The notes beneath the pieces are model-generated. The model did no database searches, had not been told where the DNA came from, and saw nothing but the letters and a program-made list of their open reading frames with translations. A stretch of DNA of 64,000 nucleotides. Origin: an uncultured Muribaculaceae bacterium (GTDB lineage Bacteria > Bacteroidota > Bacteroidia > Bacteroidales > Muribaculaceae). The DNA is taken from contig CAJTOZ010000001.1 in assembly GCA_910578095.1 (NCBI GenBank), positions 186,001 to 250,000 of the forward strand, in the 5' to 3' direction. Both the position numbers and the translations under genes were made by a program. Of the stretch, positions 43,389-52,075 are shown one piece after another. How positions within the stretch are numbered: position 1 is the first letter of the stretch; every line of letters starts with the position of its first letter.

Positions 43389-45803
43389 ATGAACCGATCA
43401 TTATTCTCCTATATTATATTTGCGGTAGCGACTCTTATGCTGCCTGTTGCCGCAAGAGGCGCCGTGAAGATTCATGGCCTGATCACTGACGAGAACAACG
43501 AACCGCTGGAATTTGTGTCGGTGCGGCTCCAGGGAAGTGCCACAGGCGCCACTTCCGGGCTCGACGGCACATACCAGTTTTCAGTGGCACAGACCGACAC
43601 CCTCCGCATTATCTTCACATGCATAGGCTATCAGGAAGCCAAGCGCAAGCTCATAAATCCAAAAGGAGATATCACGCTGAATGTGAAGATGGAACCGGCA
43701 TCCTACGCTCTCAACGCCGTGGAAGTGACCGAGTATCGCAAACAGACCGACGCACTCCAGCGCATCGATGCCGACAGCTACAAACTGGCGCCCGACGTCA
43801 ACGGTGGCTCCGTCGAAGGCCTGATCACAACCATGGCGGGAGTGAACAGCAGCAACGAAATGTCATCGCAATACTCTGTGCGCGGAGGCTCATACGATGA
43901 AAACAGCGTATATATCAATGGTATAGAGGTGTATCGCCCGCAGCTCGTCAGCTCCGGACAGCAGGAAGGCCTGAGCATCATCAACCCCGATCTCGTAGGA
44001 GCCATCGGGTTTTCCACTGGCGGCTTCGGAGCACAATACGGCGACCGCATGTCGAGCGTGCTCGACATCACATACCGCCGCCCCGAAGCATTCGAGGGCT
44101 CCGCGGCACTCAGCCTGATGGGCGGTAGCCTTTCCGTGGGAAGCGCTGCCGGAGGTTTCACCCAGCTGCACGGCATACGCTACAAAAGCAACGCATCCTT
44201 GCTCAGCTCCATGGAAGATAAAGGCGAATACGACCCCCGCTTTTTTGATTATCAGACATTCCTCACATACAGATTCAATCCCGCATGGAGCGTAAGCGTG
44301 CTCGGTAATATATCCATCAACAACTACAAATTCGTACCGAGCGACCGCACCACATCGTTCGGCACATCCACTGATGCAAAACAGTTCAAAGTCTACTTCG
44401 ACGGCAATGAAAAGGACCGTTTCGAAACTTTTTTCGGAGCGGCCACCATCAATTTCACCCCCGACAAGAAATCGACCTTCGACCTGCTGCTGTCCGGATT
44501 CCTATCCAATGAATTGGTGACATACGACATCAGCGGCGAATACTGGCTCGACCAGGCCGGAACTTCGGGCGAAGGAAGCATCGGCGGCGAACTCGGCGTG
44601 GGAAAATACCGCGAGCACGCACGAAACCGCCTTAAGGCAAGCGTGCTCAGCGCCACTCTGCGCGGAGCCACCGCCGTGCGCCGCCACAATCTTGCCTATG
44701 GCATCAGCGTGAACAGCGAGCGCATCCACGACCGCACCAGGGAATGGGAATTGCGGGACAGCGCCGGATTCTCGCTACCGGCCACACCCGACGCCCTCAA
44801 GGTCATCTATAACCTTGACTCACGCAACGACCTCACATCCACCCGCGCGGCAGCCTACATCCAGGACACCTATCGTCTGTCCACATCTGCAGGCTTCGTC
44901 AAAATCAATGGCGGCGTGCGTCTCAGCTATTGGAGCTACAACCGCGAATTTCTCGTGAGCCCGCGCCTAAGCGTGGGATTCGTGCCCGATGCCGCTCCGC
45001 GGTGGGCTTTCCGTTTTGCCACGGGCCTCTACTATCAGTCGCCTTTCTTCAAGGAATTCCGCCACCCCGTCAGCGATGCCGACGGCAACACGATAGTACG
45101 TCTCAACCCCGACATAAAATCGCAACGGAGCTTGCAGTTTATAGGAGGAGCCGACTTCACGTTCAGGGCATTCAACCGCCCCTTCAAATTTACGGCGGAA
45201 GCATATTATAAGAATCTCGGCAACCTCATCCCCTACGAAATCGACAATCTCAAAGTTGTCTACGCAGGCGAAAATCTCAGCAGCGGCTATGCGGCAGGCG
45301 TGGATTTCAAGCTGTTCGGACAGTTTGTGCCCGGTTCCGACTCCTGGGTGAGTTTCTCTCTCATGAAAACCGGCGAAAATCTCAACGGCGTCACCGTACC
45401 ACGTCCCACCGACCGACGCTACAGCCTGGCGCTCTATTTCACAGACTATTTCCCGAAATTCCCCAAACTGAAATTCAGTCTGCGCGGCATACTGAACGAC
45501 GGCCTCCCCATGACCGCCCCACGCAGCAGCCGCGACAAGGGCTACTTCAGAGCACCGGCCTACAAACGCGTGGACGTAGGGCTGAGTTACGCCCTGCTCT
45601 CTCCGCCGGACCAGACCACTGTACGCTCTGGCCTGGCCCGACATCTCAAAAGCGTATGGTTGGGAGTGGACGTCTTTAATCTTCTCGACATCAGCAACGT
45701 CAGCTCCTACTACTGGGTCACGGATGTGAACAATATCCAGTATGCCGTTCCAAATTATCTTACGAGGAGGCAATTTAATGTCCGCCTTACAGTGGATTTC
45801 TGA
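43389..45803 (+). CDS. TonB-dependent receptor with carboxypeptidase-like N-terminal domain
   Basis: 804 residues. A signal peptide (1-24) precedes a carboxypeptidase-regulatory-like domain (about 27-110, VKIHGLITDENNEPLEFVSV), the plug (about 115-240, with YSVRGGSYDENSVYINGIEV), and a C-terminal barrel ending in VRLTVDF with the terminal Phe. No SusD-like lipoprotein lies next to it, so it is not a SusCD nutrient pair; it more resembles the smaller CarboxypepD_reg TonB receptors that take up metals, cofactors or unknown ligands. Codon use is strongly biased, suggesting good expression. It has no visible promoter of its own. Confidence 0.92.
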   Translation: MNRSLFSYIIFAVATLMLPVAARGAVKIHGLITDENNEPLEFVSVRLQGSATGATSGLDGTYQFSVAQTDTLRIIFTCIGYQEAKRKLINPKGDITLNVKMEPASYALNAVEVTEYRKQTDALQRIDADSYKLAPDVNGGSVEGLITTMAGVNSSNEMSSQYSVRGGSYDENSVYINGIEVYRPQLVSSGQQEGLSIINPDLVGAIGFSTGGFGAQYGDRMSSVLDITYRRPEAFEGSAALSLMGGSLSVGSAAGGFTQLHGIRYKSNASLLSSMEDKGEYDPRFFDYQTFLTYRFNPAWSVSVLGNISINNYKFVPSDRTTSFGTSTDAKQFKVYFDGNEKDRFETFFGAATINFTPDKKSTFDLLLSGFLSNELVTYDISGEYWLDQAGTSGEGSIGGELGVGKYREHARNRLKASVLSATLRGATAVRRHNLAYGISVNSERIHDRTREWELRDSAGFSLPATPDALKVIYNLDSRNDLTSTRAAAYIQDTYRLSTSAGFVKINGGVRLSYWSYNREFLVSPRLSVGFVPDAAPRWAFRFATGLYYQSPFFKEFRHPVSDADGNTIVRLNPDIKSQRSLQFIGGADFTFRAFNRPFKFTAEAYYKNLGNLIPYEIDNLKVVYAGENLSSGYAAGVDFKLFGQFVPGSDSWVSFSLMKTGENLNGVTVPRPTDRRYSLALYFTDYFPKFPKLKFSLRGILNDGLPMTAPRSSRDKGYFRAPAYKRVDVGLSYALLSPPDQTTVRSGLARHLKSVWLGVDVFNLLDISNVSSYYWVTDVNNIQYAVPNYLTRRQFNVRLTVDF

Positions 45804-45860
45804 ACATTCTCCTTCCATATTCGGCAAAAAACAGGTCAAAAACACGTTTTTACACCTTGA

Positions 45861-45894
45861 TTTGACAATAATATCAAAAAAAATCGTAATTTTG
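45861..45894 (+). promoter_or_regulatory. Promoter of the Crp/Fnr regulator gene
   Basis: -33 TTTG (45861-45864), -7 TAATTTTG (45887-45894), spacing 22 nt. The predicted leader is about 30 nt. Located in the 125-bp gap after the receptor gene. Confidence 0.68.
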
Positions 45895-45928
45895 CATGTT
45901 ATAAAACATAGCAATACAACACACAAGG

Positions 45929-46627
45929 ATGATAAAAGCAGCTCTCGAGAAGGTGATCAATGAGGACATGGCCGAAATATGGACGCGCCTCAATAGTGAT
46001 GAGCGCCGCTTGGTTGTCGAAAACATGGAGGTCCACACCTTTAAGAAAAACCAGCTCATATACGCCGAGGGCGATGAGCCGGAATTCCTTTGGGTGCTCC
46101 TGAAAGGCAAGGTCAAGAAAACAAAGGAAGGTGTCGGAGGGCGCGTGCAGATACTCCGCCTCATACGCCCCGTCCAGTATTTCGGCTATCGTGCCTATTT
46201 CGCCCAGGAGGCATACGTAAGCAGTGCAAGTGCGTTTGAGCCATCCATGCTCGGAGCTGTGCCTCTGTCGCTCGTCCGCGATATGATAAGCAACAACAAC
46301 TCTCTGGCATGGTTTTTTATTCAGGAGTTGTCCAAAAATCTCGGCGGCTCCGACACTCGTATCGTCAACCTCACCCAAAAACACATCCGCGGACGTCTCG
46401 CGGAAGCCTTGATTGTATTGCTTGACAATTATGGATATGAGGAGGACGGATCTACACTGAAAATATACATGGCGCGAGAAGACCTCGCCAACCTGTCCAA
46501 CATGACCACGAGCAATGCCATACGCACATTGTCCACTTTCGTATCGGAAAGGCTCGTTGTAGTGGACGGACGCCGCATAAAGATTATCAATGAGGCACTG
46601 CTGAGAAAAATCAGCAAATACGGATAA
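45929..46627 (+). CDS. Crp/Fnr-family transcriptional regulator
   Basis: 232 residues. The cyclic nucleotide-binding-like beta-roll spans about 20-135 (KKNQLIYAEGDEPEFLWVLLKGKVKK), followed by the long dimer helix and a Crp-type winged helix (about 160-230, MAREDLANLSNMTTSNAIRTL). The phosphate-binding cassette residues of E. coli CRP (RxSS) are not seen, and there is no Fnr-type cysteine set, so the ligand is unknown. It precedes aspartate kinase by 25 nt and could be co-transcribed with it. Confidence 0.9.
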   Translation: MIKAALEKVINEDMAEIWTRLNSDERRLVVENMEVHTFKKNQLIYAEGDEPEFLWVLLKGKVKKTKEGVGGRVQILRLIRPVQYFGYRAYFAQEAYVSSASAFEPSMLGAVPLSLVRDMISNNNSLAWFFIQELSKNLGGSDTRIVNLTQKHIRGRLAEALIVLLDNYGYEEDGSTLKIYMAREDLANLSNMTTSNAIRTLSTFVSERLVVVDGRRIKIINEALLRKISKYG

Positions 46628-46652
46628 CCTACCTCTACCCACATACATATAG

Positions 46653-47696
46653 ATGATTGTAATGAAATTTGGTGGCACCTCTGTAGGCTCGGCAGCCCGC
46701 ATCATGGCCACCACCGACATTATCGCCCATTCCCAAAAACCGGCAATCGTAGTAGTCTCCGCCATGAGCGGAATCACCAACCGGCTTGAAGCCGTAGCAC
46801 GCGGCAACGACAACAAGGAAAGCATCATCGATGCACACCTGAAGGAGGCCGCCCTGCTCGGTATCGATGTGAGCGAATTCGCCGATTGCGCACGCGGCAT
46901 TCTCGAAGGCGCACACACGGAATCCGAAATCAAAGCTTGCGGCGAACAACTCAGCTCGGCACTGATCATCCGCCACATGCGCGCCATAGGCATGGATGCC
47001 GTGCTGCTCGATGCCCTGTCGTTCATGCGTCTTAACGAAGATGGCTATCCCGACACACCTTTTCTGAAAAAACATCTGGCGGACGCCCTGCAGCAGAGCG
47101 GACCGCACGCTGTGTATCTCACGCAAGGTTTCATATGCCGCGATGCCGCCGGCCACGTGAGCACCCTCAGCCGTGGCGGAAGCGACTACACGGCAACACT
47201 CCTCGGCGAAGCAGCCGAAGCCACCGAAATCCAGATATGGACCGACGTGAACGGCGTCTATACCGCCGATCCCCGCATTGTGGCGCATGCACAGCGCATT
47301 CCACACCTCAATTACGGCATAGCCGACTATGCAGCCTCCTTCGGAGCTAAAATACTGCACAGGGCATGCGTATCTCCGGCGTGGCGCAACAGCATACCCA
47401 TCATGGTGCTCGACTCGTTCCATCCCGACGCACCGGGCACCGTCATAGGTCCCAAGCCCATCGGCAACGGTTTCAAAATCGTAGCATCCATCACAGACCC
47501 CGAGCAGCCGGACATGGTCAAGGTGTCGCTCATAGGACACGACTACAACATCAACGAAAACGATATCCGCAAAATTGTGGGCAACGATATCAATATCGTC
47601 GATGCCGGCCTCGCCACATACATGATGGTTCCGCGCCACAAAGAAAAAGAAACAATCGTAGCTCTCCACGACAACTTCGTAACATCAGAGTTATAA
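46653..47696 (+). CDS. Aspartate kinase, short form
   Basis: Phosphorylates aspartate, the entry to Lys, Thr, Met and diaminopimelate synthesis. The kinase core is intact: KFGGTSVGS (5-13), VVSAMSGITN, TLSRGGSDYTATLL, and IWTDVNGVYTADPR. At 347 residues it is about 90 shorter than the usual monofunctional enzyme. The part after the kinase domain (about 265-347) has room for one ACT-like fold instead of two. The next gene starts 7 nt after the stop, so no lost C-terminus lies downstream and a frameshift is unlikely. Feedback control by Lys or Thr may therefore be absent or altered. Confidence 0.93.
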   Translation: MIVMKFGGTSVGSAARIMATTDIIAHSQKPAIVVVSAMSGITNRLEAVARGNDNKESIIDAHLKEAALLGIDVSEFADCARGILEGAHTESEIKACGEQLSSALIIRHMRAIGMDAVLLDALSFMRLNEDGYPDTPFLKKHLADALQQSGPHAVYLTQGFICRDAAGHVSTLSRGGSDYTATLLGEAAEATEIQIWTDVNGVYTADPRIVAHAQRIPHLNYGIADYAASFGAKILHRACVSPAWRNSIPIMVLDSFHPDAPGTVIGPKPIGNGFKIVASITDPEQPDMVKVSLIGHDYNINENDIRKIVGNDINIVDAGLATYMMVPRHKEKETIVALHDNFVTSEL

Positions 47697-47703
47697 TATA
47701 ATT

Positions 47704-49323
47704 ATGATTACAGTCAACAATCTCGGTATCCAATTTGGCAAACGAGTGCTGTTCCAGGATGTCAATCTCAAGTTTACTCCCGGCAATTGCTATGGCATAA
47801 TCGGCGCCAACGGTGCCGGAAAGTCCACCCTCATGCGCATGCTCAGCGGCGAACTCTCCCCCACCCACGGCACAATAAGCCAGGGCCCGGGCGAACGCAT
47901 GAGCGTGCTCGAACAGGACCACTACAAGTTTGACGGATGCACCGTGATGAATACCGTGCTTCAGGGCCACACTGTGCTCTGGGACATCATGCAGGAGAAA
48001 GACGCCCTCTACGCCAAGGAGGACTTTTCCGATGCCGACGGCATGCGTGCCTCCGAACTCGAAGAAAAGTTCGCCGAACTGGAGGGATGGAACGCCGAAA
48101 GCGACGCTGCCGCTCTTCTCAGCGGTCTTGGCATAAAAGAGGATATGCACTATTCGCTCATGCGCGACCTCAGCGGTAAAGAAAAAGTGCGCGTGCTTCT
48201 CGCGAAAGCGCTGTTCGGCAACCCCGACAACCTTCTACTCGACGAGCCCACCAACGACCTTGACCTCGACACCGTAGCGTGGCTCGAAGATTACCTCTCC
48301 AAATTTGAAAACACTGTGCTCGTGGTCAGCCACGACCGACACTTCCTGGATTCGGTATGCACGCACACTCTCGACATAGACTACAGCCGCGTGCAGCTCT
48401 TCGCAGGCAACTACAGCTTCTGGTACCAGTCCAGCCAGCTTGCCCTGAGACAGCAGCAGCAGCAAAACAAGAAAGCCGAGGAAAAACGCAAGGAGCTCAT
48501 GGAATTTATCCAGCGGTTCAGCGCCAATGTCGCCAAGAGCAAGCAGACCACATCCCGCAAAAAGATGCTTGAGAAACTCAACGTGGAGGAAATCCAGCCT
48601 TCAAGCCGACGCTATCCGGGCATCATATTCACCCCCGAACGCGAACCCGGGAACAAAATCCTGGAAGTACACGGCCTGCGCGCATCCGCCGACGATGGCA
48701 CTCTGCTCTTCAACGATGTGAATTTCCAGATAGAAAAAGGCGATAAAGTAGTGTTCCTCAGCCGTGACCCGAGAGCCATGACGGCCTTGTTTGAAATCGT
48801 CATGGGCAACCGCAAGGCCGAAGCCGGCACCTTCGACTGGGGACAGACCATCACCACTGCATATCTGCCGATGGACAATTCCGACTTCTTCCGCACCGAT
48901 CTCAATCTCGTCGATTGGCTGTGCCAGTTCAGCAACGACACCAGCGAAATCTACCTCAAAGGATTCCTCGGCAAGATGCTGTTTTCCGGCGAAGAGGTCC
49001 TCAAAAAAGCTTCTGTGCTCAGCGGTGGCGAAAAAATGCGGTGCATGATAGCCCGCATGATGATGACAAACGCCAACACCCTTGTGCTGGACTCGCCCAC
49101 CAACCATCTCGACCTCGAAAGCATCCAGGCATTCAACAACACCCTGCAGGCCTTCAAAGGCAATCTCCTGATGGCATCGCACGACCACGAGTTTATACAG
49201 ACCGTGTGCAACCGCGTCATCGAGCTCACTCCCAACGGCATCATCGACAAGATGATGGACTACGACGACTATATCACCGACGAACGTGTGCTCGCCGCCC
49301 GCGAACGTCTTTACAACGCATAA
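47704..49323 (+). CDS. ABC-F ATPase with a degenerate second nucleotide site
   Basis: 539 residues, two ABC domains joined by a charged linker, no membrane segments: an ABC-F protein, most like the YbiT branch, which binds ribosomes. The first domain has a normal Walker A GANGAGKST (34-42) and Walker B LLDEPTND (Glu181). In the second domain the Walker A position reads SRDPRAMTA (353-361), without the Gly-Lys-Ser/Thr, and Walker B is LDSPTNHLD with Ser464 where the catalytic glutamate is expected. The second signature LSGGEKMR and the switch histidine (SHDHEF) remain. The gene lies 7 nt after aspartate kinase. Confidence 0.92.
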   Translation: MITVNNLGIQFGKRVLFQDVNLKFTPGNCYGIIGANGAGKSTLMRMLSGELSPTHGTISQGPGERMSVLEQDHYKFDGCTVMNTVLQGHTVLWDIMQEKDALYAKEDFSDADGMRASELEEKFAELEGWNAESDAAALLSGLGIKEDMHYSLMRDLSGKEKVRVLLAKALFGNPDNLLLDEPTNDLDLDTVAWLEDYLSKFENTVLVVSHDRHFLDSVCTHTLDIDYSRVQLFAGNYSFWYQSSQLALRQQQQQNKKAEEKRKELMEFIQRFSANVAKSKQTTSRKKMLEKLNVEEIQPSSRRYPGIIFTPEREPGNKILEVHGLRASADDGTLLFNDVNFQIEKGDKVVFLSRDPRAMTALFEIVMGNRKAEAGTFDWGQTITTAYLPMDNSDFFRTDLNLVDWLCQFSNDTSEIYLKGFLGKMLFSGEEVLKKASVLSGGEKMRCMIARMMMTNANTLVLDSPTNHLDLESIQAFNNTLQAFKGNLLMASHDHEFIQTVCNRVIELTPNGIIDKMMDYDDYITDERVLAARERLYNA

Positions 49324-49327
49324 TATC

Positions 49328-49621
49328 ATGGTAAAACACATCGTAATGTTCCGCCTCCAGGGCTCTCCGGAAGAGCGCCTGCGTGTGGCCACCGAATTCA
49401 AAAATGCCCTTGAGGCCCTACCCGAAAGCATTGAAGTCCTTAAAAGCATCGAAGTAGGCCTCAACCAGAATCCGGCGGAAGACTGGGACGTGGTACTCAC
49501 GGCCGTGGTGCCGACAATGGCCGATGTCGCTGTCTATGCCAAACATCCCGCCCATGTGGCTGCCGCCGCACTTCTCGGATCCCACAAAGAAATGCGCGGC
49601 TGTGTCGACTATGAGTTCTGA
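49328..49621 (+). CDS. Dabb (stress-responsive alpha/beta barrel) domain protein
   Basis: 97 residues beginning MVKHIVMFRL, the first strand of the dimeric alpha-beta barrel fold, with AEDWDVVLTAVV and YAKHPAHVAA as the later strand and helix. Family members are small dimers of mostly unknown function; a few are enzymes in polyketide or aromatic pathways. It begins 4 nt after the ABC-F stop and shares that transcript, ending at a strong terminator. The longer upstream start is rejected as it lies inside the ABC-F gene. Confidence 0.85.
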   Translation: MVKHIVMFRLQGSPEERLRVATEFKNALEALPESIEVLKSIEVGLNQNPAEDWDVVLTAVVPTMADVAVYAKHPAHVAAAALLGSHKEMRGCVDYEF

Positions 49622-49654
49622 ACCGTAGCCCACGCCGCTCCTGCAAAAAAACGA

Positions 49655-49684
49655 CACCCACGGAAGTTTGAACTTCCGTGGGTG
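49655..49684. terminator. Bidirectional terminator, 14-bp stem
   Basis: Arms at 49655-49668 and 49671-49684 pair perfectly (CACCCACGGAAGTT with its complement) around a TG centre, flanked by an A-run on one side and CGTTTG on the other. It separates the convergent Dabb and lipoprotein genes. Confidence 0.85.
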
Positions 49685-49713
49685 CGTTTGCTTTATGCGG
49701 GTTATGCGCCGCG

Positions 49714-50583
49714 TCAGTCTATCTGGATCACCAGATAATTGCTCAGGCTCCAGAAAGATGCGGGATTGGTGATACGCAGCACCTTATGTCCGTTTTGGTC
49801 CTCGAGCACGTACGATCCCTCAGGCTGGTTTGTGAGCACCTTGGCTTTAGCGCTGTGCAGGTCGATAGTGGTGAGAGTGCGTTTGTCGGCGGTAGTAAAG
49901 AAGTTGCGGTCAAAGTCGCCTTCCATAATCTTGGTCTTGCGGAGGAAACCGGTTTCGATGATTTCCTTTTCCTTCAGCTCCTTCTTGCTGCCCACGGCAT
50001 AGTAGCACGTATTGAGCTCGTTGGCCAGATCCACGCTCTGCTGTTCGGCCTCCTCTTTTTCTGCCGTCACACTGGTGACAGTGGTGTTGAGTGAATCCAC
50101 CGCAGTGTTGAGCTCACCGATGCGCGCCTTGGCATCGTTAAGACTGGTCTTAAGGGTGTTTATCTCATTGGTCTGAGTGTCAATCTGGTTGCGAAGCGTT
50201 GCGATAGTGTTGCGCAGGTTGTTATTGGTGAGCGTGGAGTTGTTGAGTTTCTTTTCAAGCTCGGCCAGCTTCTCGCGGCGCTCCTGGAGCGCCTTCTGGA
50301 TAGCGGCGATATCGGCCTGAATCTGCTCGCGTTGGCTGGGAGTTTCACCGCTCACCCCTGCATTTACAGTGAGGATGTCTTCCAACGCCTTGATCTGGTC
50401 CATGCCCTGGGATATCTCGTTCACGAGGAGGAACAACTGGTCGCGGTCGGCGACAGCATTCTGCAGTTCCACCTTGGAGGCGTCGGCTATAGCCTGCTTG
50501 TGAGCCTCCTCTGTTTCGTTTTTCTGTGTGCAAGCACCAAGTACGAGCATCGCGCTCAGTGCGGCCATAAATGTCTTTTTCAT
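49714..50583 (-). CDS. Coiled-coil lipoprotein, Cbp1-like
   Basis: 289 residues. The N-terminus is a lipoprotein signal with lipobox LGAC (Cys18), so the protein should be anchored in the outer or inner membrane. Residues about 30-195 form a long coiled coil rich in Asn, Gln, Thr and Leu (NNNLRNTIATLRNQID). The C-terminal 90 residues (from CYYAVGSKKELKEK to YLVIQID) form a compact conserved domain. I recall this tail from Bacteroides proteins annotated as Cbp1-type collagen-binding adhesins, but most family members are untested, so adhesion is only a possibility. It seems to be a single-gene unit; no TAnnTTTG element is obvious upstream. Confidence 0.75.
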   Translation of the reverse strand: MKKTFMAALSAMLVLGACTQKNETEEAHKQAIADASKVELQNAVADRDQLFLLVNEISQGMDQIKALEDILTVNAGVSGETPSQREQIQADIAAIQKALQERREKLAELEKKLNNSTLTNNNLRNTIATLRNQIDTQTNEINTLKTSLNDAKARIGELNTAVDSLNTTVTSVTAEKEEAEQQSVDLANELNTCYYAVGSKKELKEKEIIETGFLRKTKIMEGDFDRNFFTTADKRTLTTIDLHSAKAKVLTNQPEGSYVLEDQNGHKVLRITNPASFWSLSNYLVIQID

Positions 50584-50650
50584 GCTGATGCTGAATAAAT
50601 AAATAGTTAAGAGCGTGTGGTTTTGGTTATGACTGAGGCATGCCTCCCTC

Positions 50651-51376
50651 TCATTCTCCGTCCTGCGGGCGGTATTTGTTGCGGTGGACGCGCGACCGCT
50701 CTCGGTCTTTGCCTGCTACTACAATAACAATCTCACCGCGGGCTTGGTTCGCGGCAAAGTAGTCCCGGAGCTGCTCCAGAGTGCCGCGGTGGGTTGTTTC
50801 GTGGAGTTTTGAGATCTCACGTGCCACAGCTGCCTCCCGGCTTCCGCCGCAAGCCTCGGCCAGTTCGGCCAACGTTCGCCCTACGCGTAGCGGAGACTCA
50901 TAGATAACAAACGTACAGTCTGCGGTAGCAAGCGCGGCTATCCGCGTGGCACGCCCTTTTTTGGGCGGCAGAAATCCCTCGAAAAGAAAACGGTCGCACG
51001 GCAGACCGCTGCTCACAAGCGCCGGCACGAAAGCCGTGGGCCCCGGCAATGTCACCACCGGAATATCGCGACGACGGCATTCGCGGGAGAGCATGAATCC
51101 CGGATCGCTTATTCCGGGAGTACCGGCATCGCTTATGAGAGCCACATCTTCGCCGGCCTCAAGGCGGGATAATATGGGTTCCGGATTATCATGCTCATTG
51201 AATTTATGATGGCTGCTCATCGGCGTGTTGATACCGAAATGCCGCATCAGCACACCCGATGTGCGCGTGTCCTCGGCCAGCACGAGAGCGGCGCTCTTCA
51301 GCACCTCCACCGCGCGGGGAGTCATATCCGCCAGATTGCCTACGGGCGTAGGAACTATGTAAAGCGTGCCGCTCAT
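50651..51376 (-). CDS. rsmI: 16S rRNA (cytidine-2'-O)-methyltransferase
   Basis: 241 residues of the tetrapyrrole-methylase fold. The motifs TLYIVPTPVGNLADM (start), AEDTR, SDAGTPGISDPG and LPGPTAFVPAL identify RsmI, which methylates the ribose of C1402 in 16S rRNA. The ATG overlaps the upstream hypothetical gene's stop (ATGA). It is the last gene of a four-gene unit with the TM2, dacB and hypothetical genes. Confidence 0.95.
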   Translation of the reverse strand: MSGTLYIVPTPVGNLADMTPRAVEVLKSAALVLAEDTRTSGVLMRHFGINTPMSSHHKFNEHDNPEPILSRLEAGEDVALISDAGTPGISDPGFMLSRECRRRDIPVVTLPGPTAFVPALVSSGLPCDRFLFEGFLPPKKGRATRIAALATADCTFVIYESPLRVGRTLAELAEACGGSREAAVAREISKLHETTHRGTLEQLRDYFAANQARGEIVIVVAGKDRERSRVHRNKYRPQDGE

Positions 51377-52068
51377 GACCGCGAACCGAAATGGGCGCTT
51401 ATTATGTTCATGAAGTCTTCGGCATCTTCGCAATCGCAGTCGATCACACCTGCGAGGTAGCGCTCTGCCTGCTCAAAAGAGCCCATAGCCTCAAGTGCAT
51501 CCAGCACCTCGCTGAAAAGCGCGTCGCTGCCGCCGAAAAGTGTGCGGCGGAAGCGGAATTTATCGTTAAGCGTGAAGGCTCGGCGCAGATCGGCCGATTC
51601 CTTGCGGGCTATCAGCTCGTCCACCTTGAGAGCGTCCGAAAGCGGCGCCGCAGGGGCCACAGGGGCTGCCGGGCACACCTCAATCACCCGCACCGGTTCC
51701 GGTGCCACAAATTCCACCACTTCTTCTTCCGCCTCTTCGATGGTTTCGGGCTCGGTCGCCTCTTCTTCTTTCTCCTCTTCCGGCTCTTCTTCATCCGGAA
51801 TGAAAATAGTCTCATCTGGCGTGTGAGCGATGCATTCTTGCATCGGGGCCACTTCCGCTATTTCTTCGGCCTCATCGGCCACGGATGGATCGGGTTCGGC
51901 CCACACCTGGTTGAAGATACCCGCATATAAGGCGAAAGCCTCACGTATCTGCGGAGCTATCTCTTCGCAGGTTTCGGGGCGCTCCATGGCCACGCGCAGC
52001 AAACCCTCCATGCGCAACCCGGCGGCAAGCAGACCGCACAACATTCCTTTCTGTTGGTCTCTATCCAT
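51373..52068 (-). CDS. Conserved Bacteroidetes protein with acidic linker
   Basis: 231 residues; no function known to me. Residues 1-60 are helical. Residues about 65-130 are extremely acidic (runs of Glu with Pro and Val), clearly disordered. The C-terminal 80 residues form a helical domain with FTLNDKFRFRRTLFGG and EDAEDFMNIISAHFG, which I recognise as recurring in other Bacteroidetes hypothetical proteins. No signal peptide or membrane segment. The start at 52068 is preferred because it lies just outside dacB. Coupling to rsmI by a 4-nt overlap could hint at a ribosome or cell-envelope link, but nothing in the sequence decides this. Confidence 0.75.
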   Translation of the reverse strand: MDRDQQKGMLCGLLAAGLRMEGLLRVAMERPETCEEIAPQIREAFALYAGIFNQVWAEPDPSVADEAEEIAEVAPMQECIAHTPDETIFIPDEEEPEEEKEEEATEPETIEEAEEEVVEFVAPEPVRVIEVCPAAPVAPAAPLSDALKVDELIARKESADLRRAFTLNDKFRFRRTLFGGSDALFSEVLDALEAMGSFEQAERYLAGVIDCDCEDAEDFMNIISAHFGSRS

Positions 52069-52075
52069 GTGGTTT

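Noticed and set aside
43389..45803. SusC of a polysaccharide utilisation locus
   Set aside because: No SusD-like lipoprotein, glycoside hydrolase or sigma/anti-sigma pair is adjacent, and 804 residues is short for SusC.
46635..47669. A 344-residue antisense frame across aspartate kinase
   Set aside because: Shadow of a complete kinase gene. Similar shadows over the TonB receptor (44967-45926), ABC-F (48601-49500) and rimO (31149-32087) were rejected for the same reason.
46653..47703. Aspartate kinase truncated by a frameshift
   Set aside because: The next gene begins 7 nt after the stop and no ACT-like coding lies in other frames there, so the short form appears genuine.
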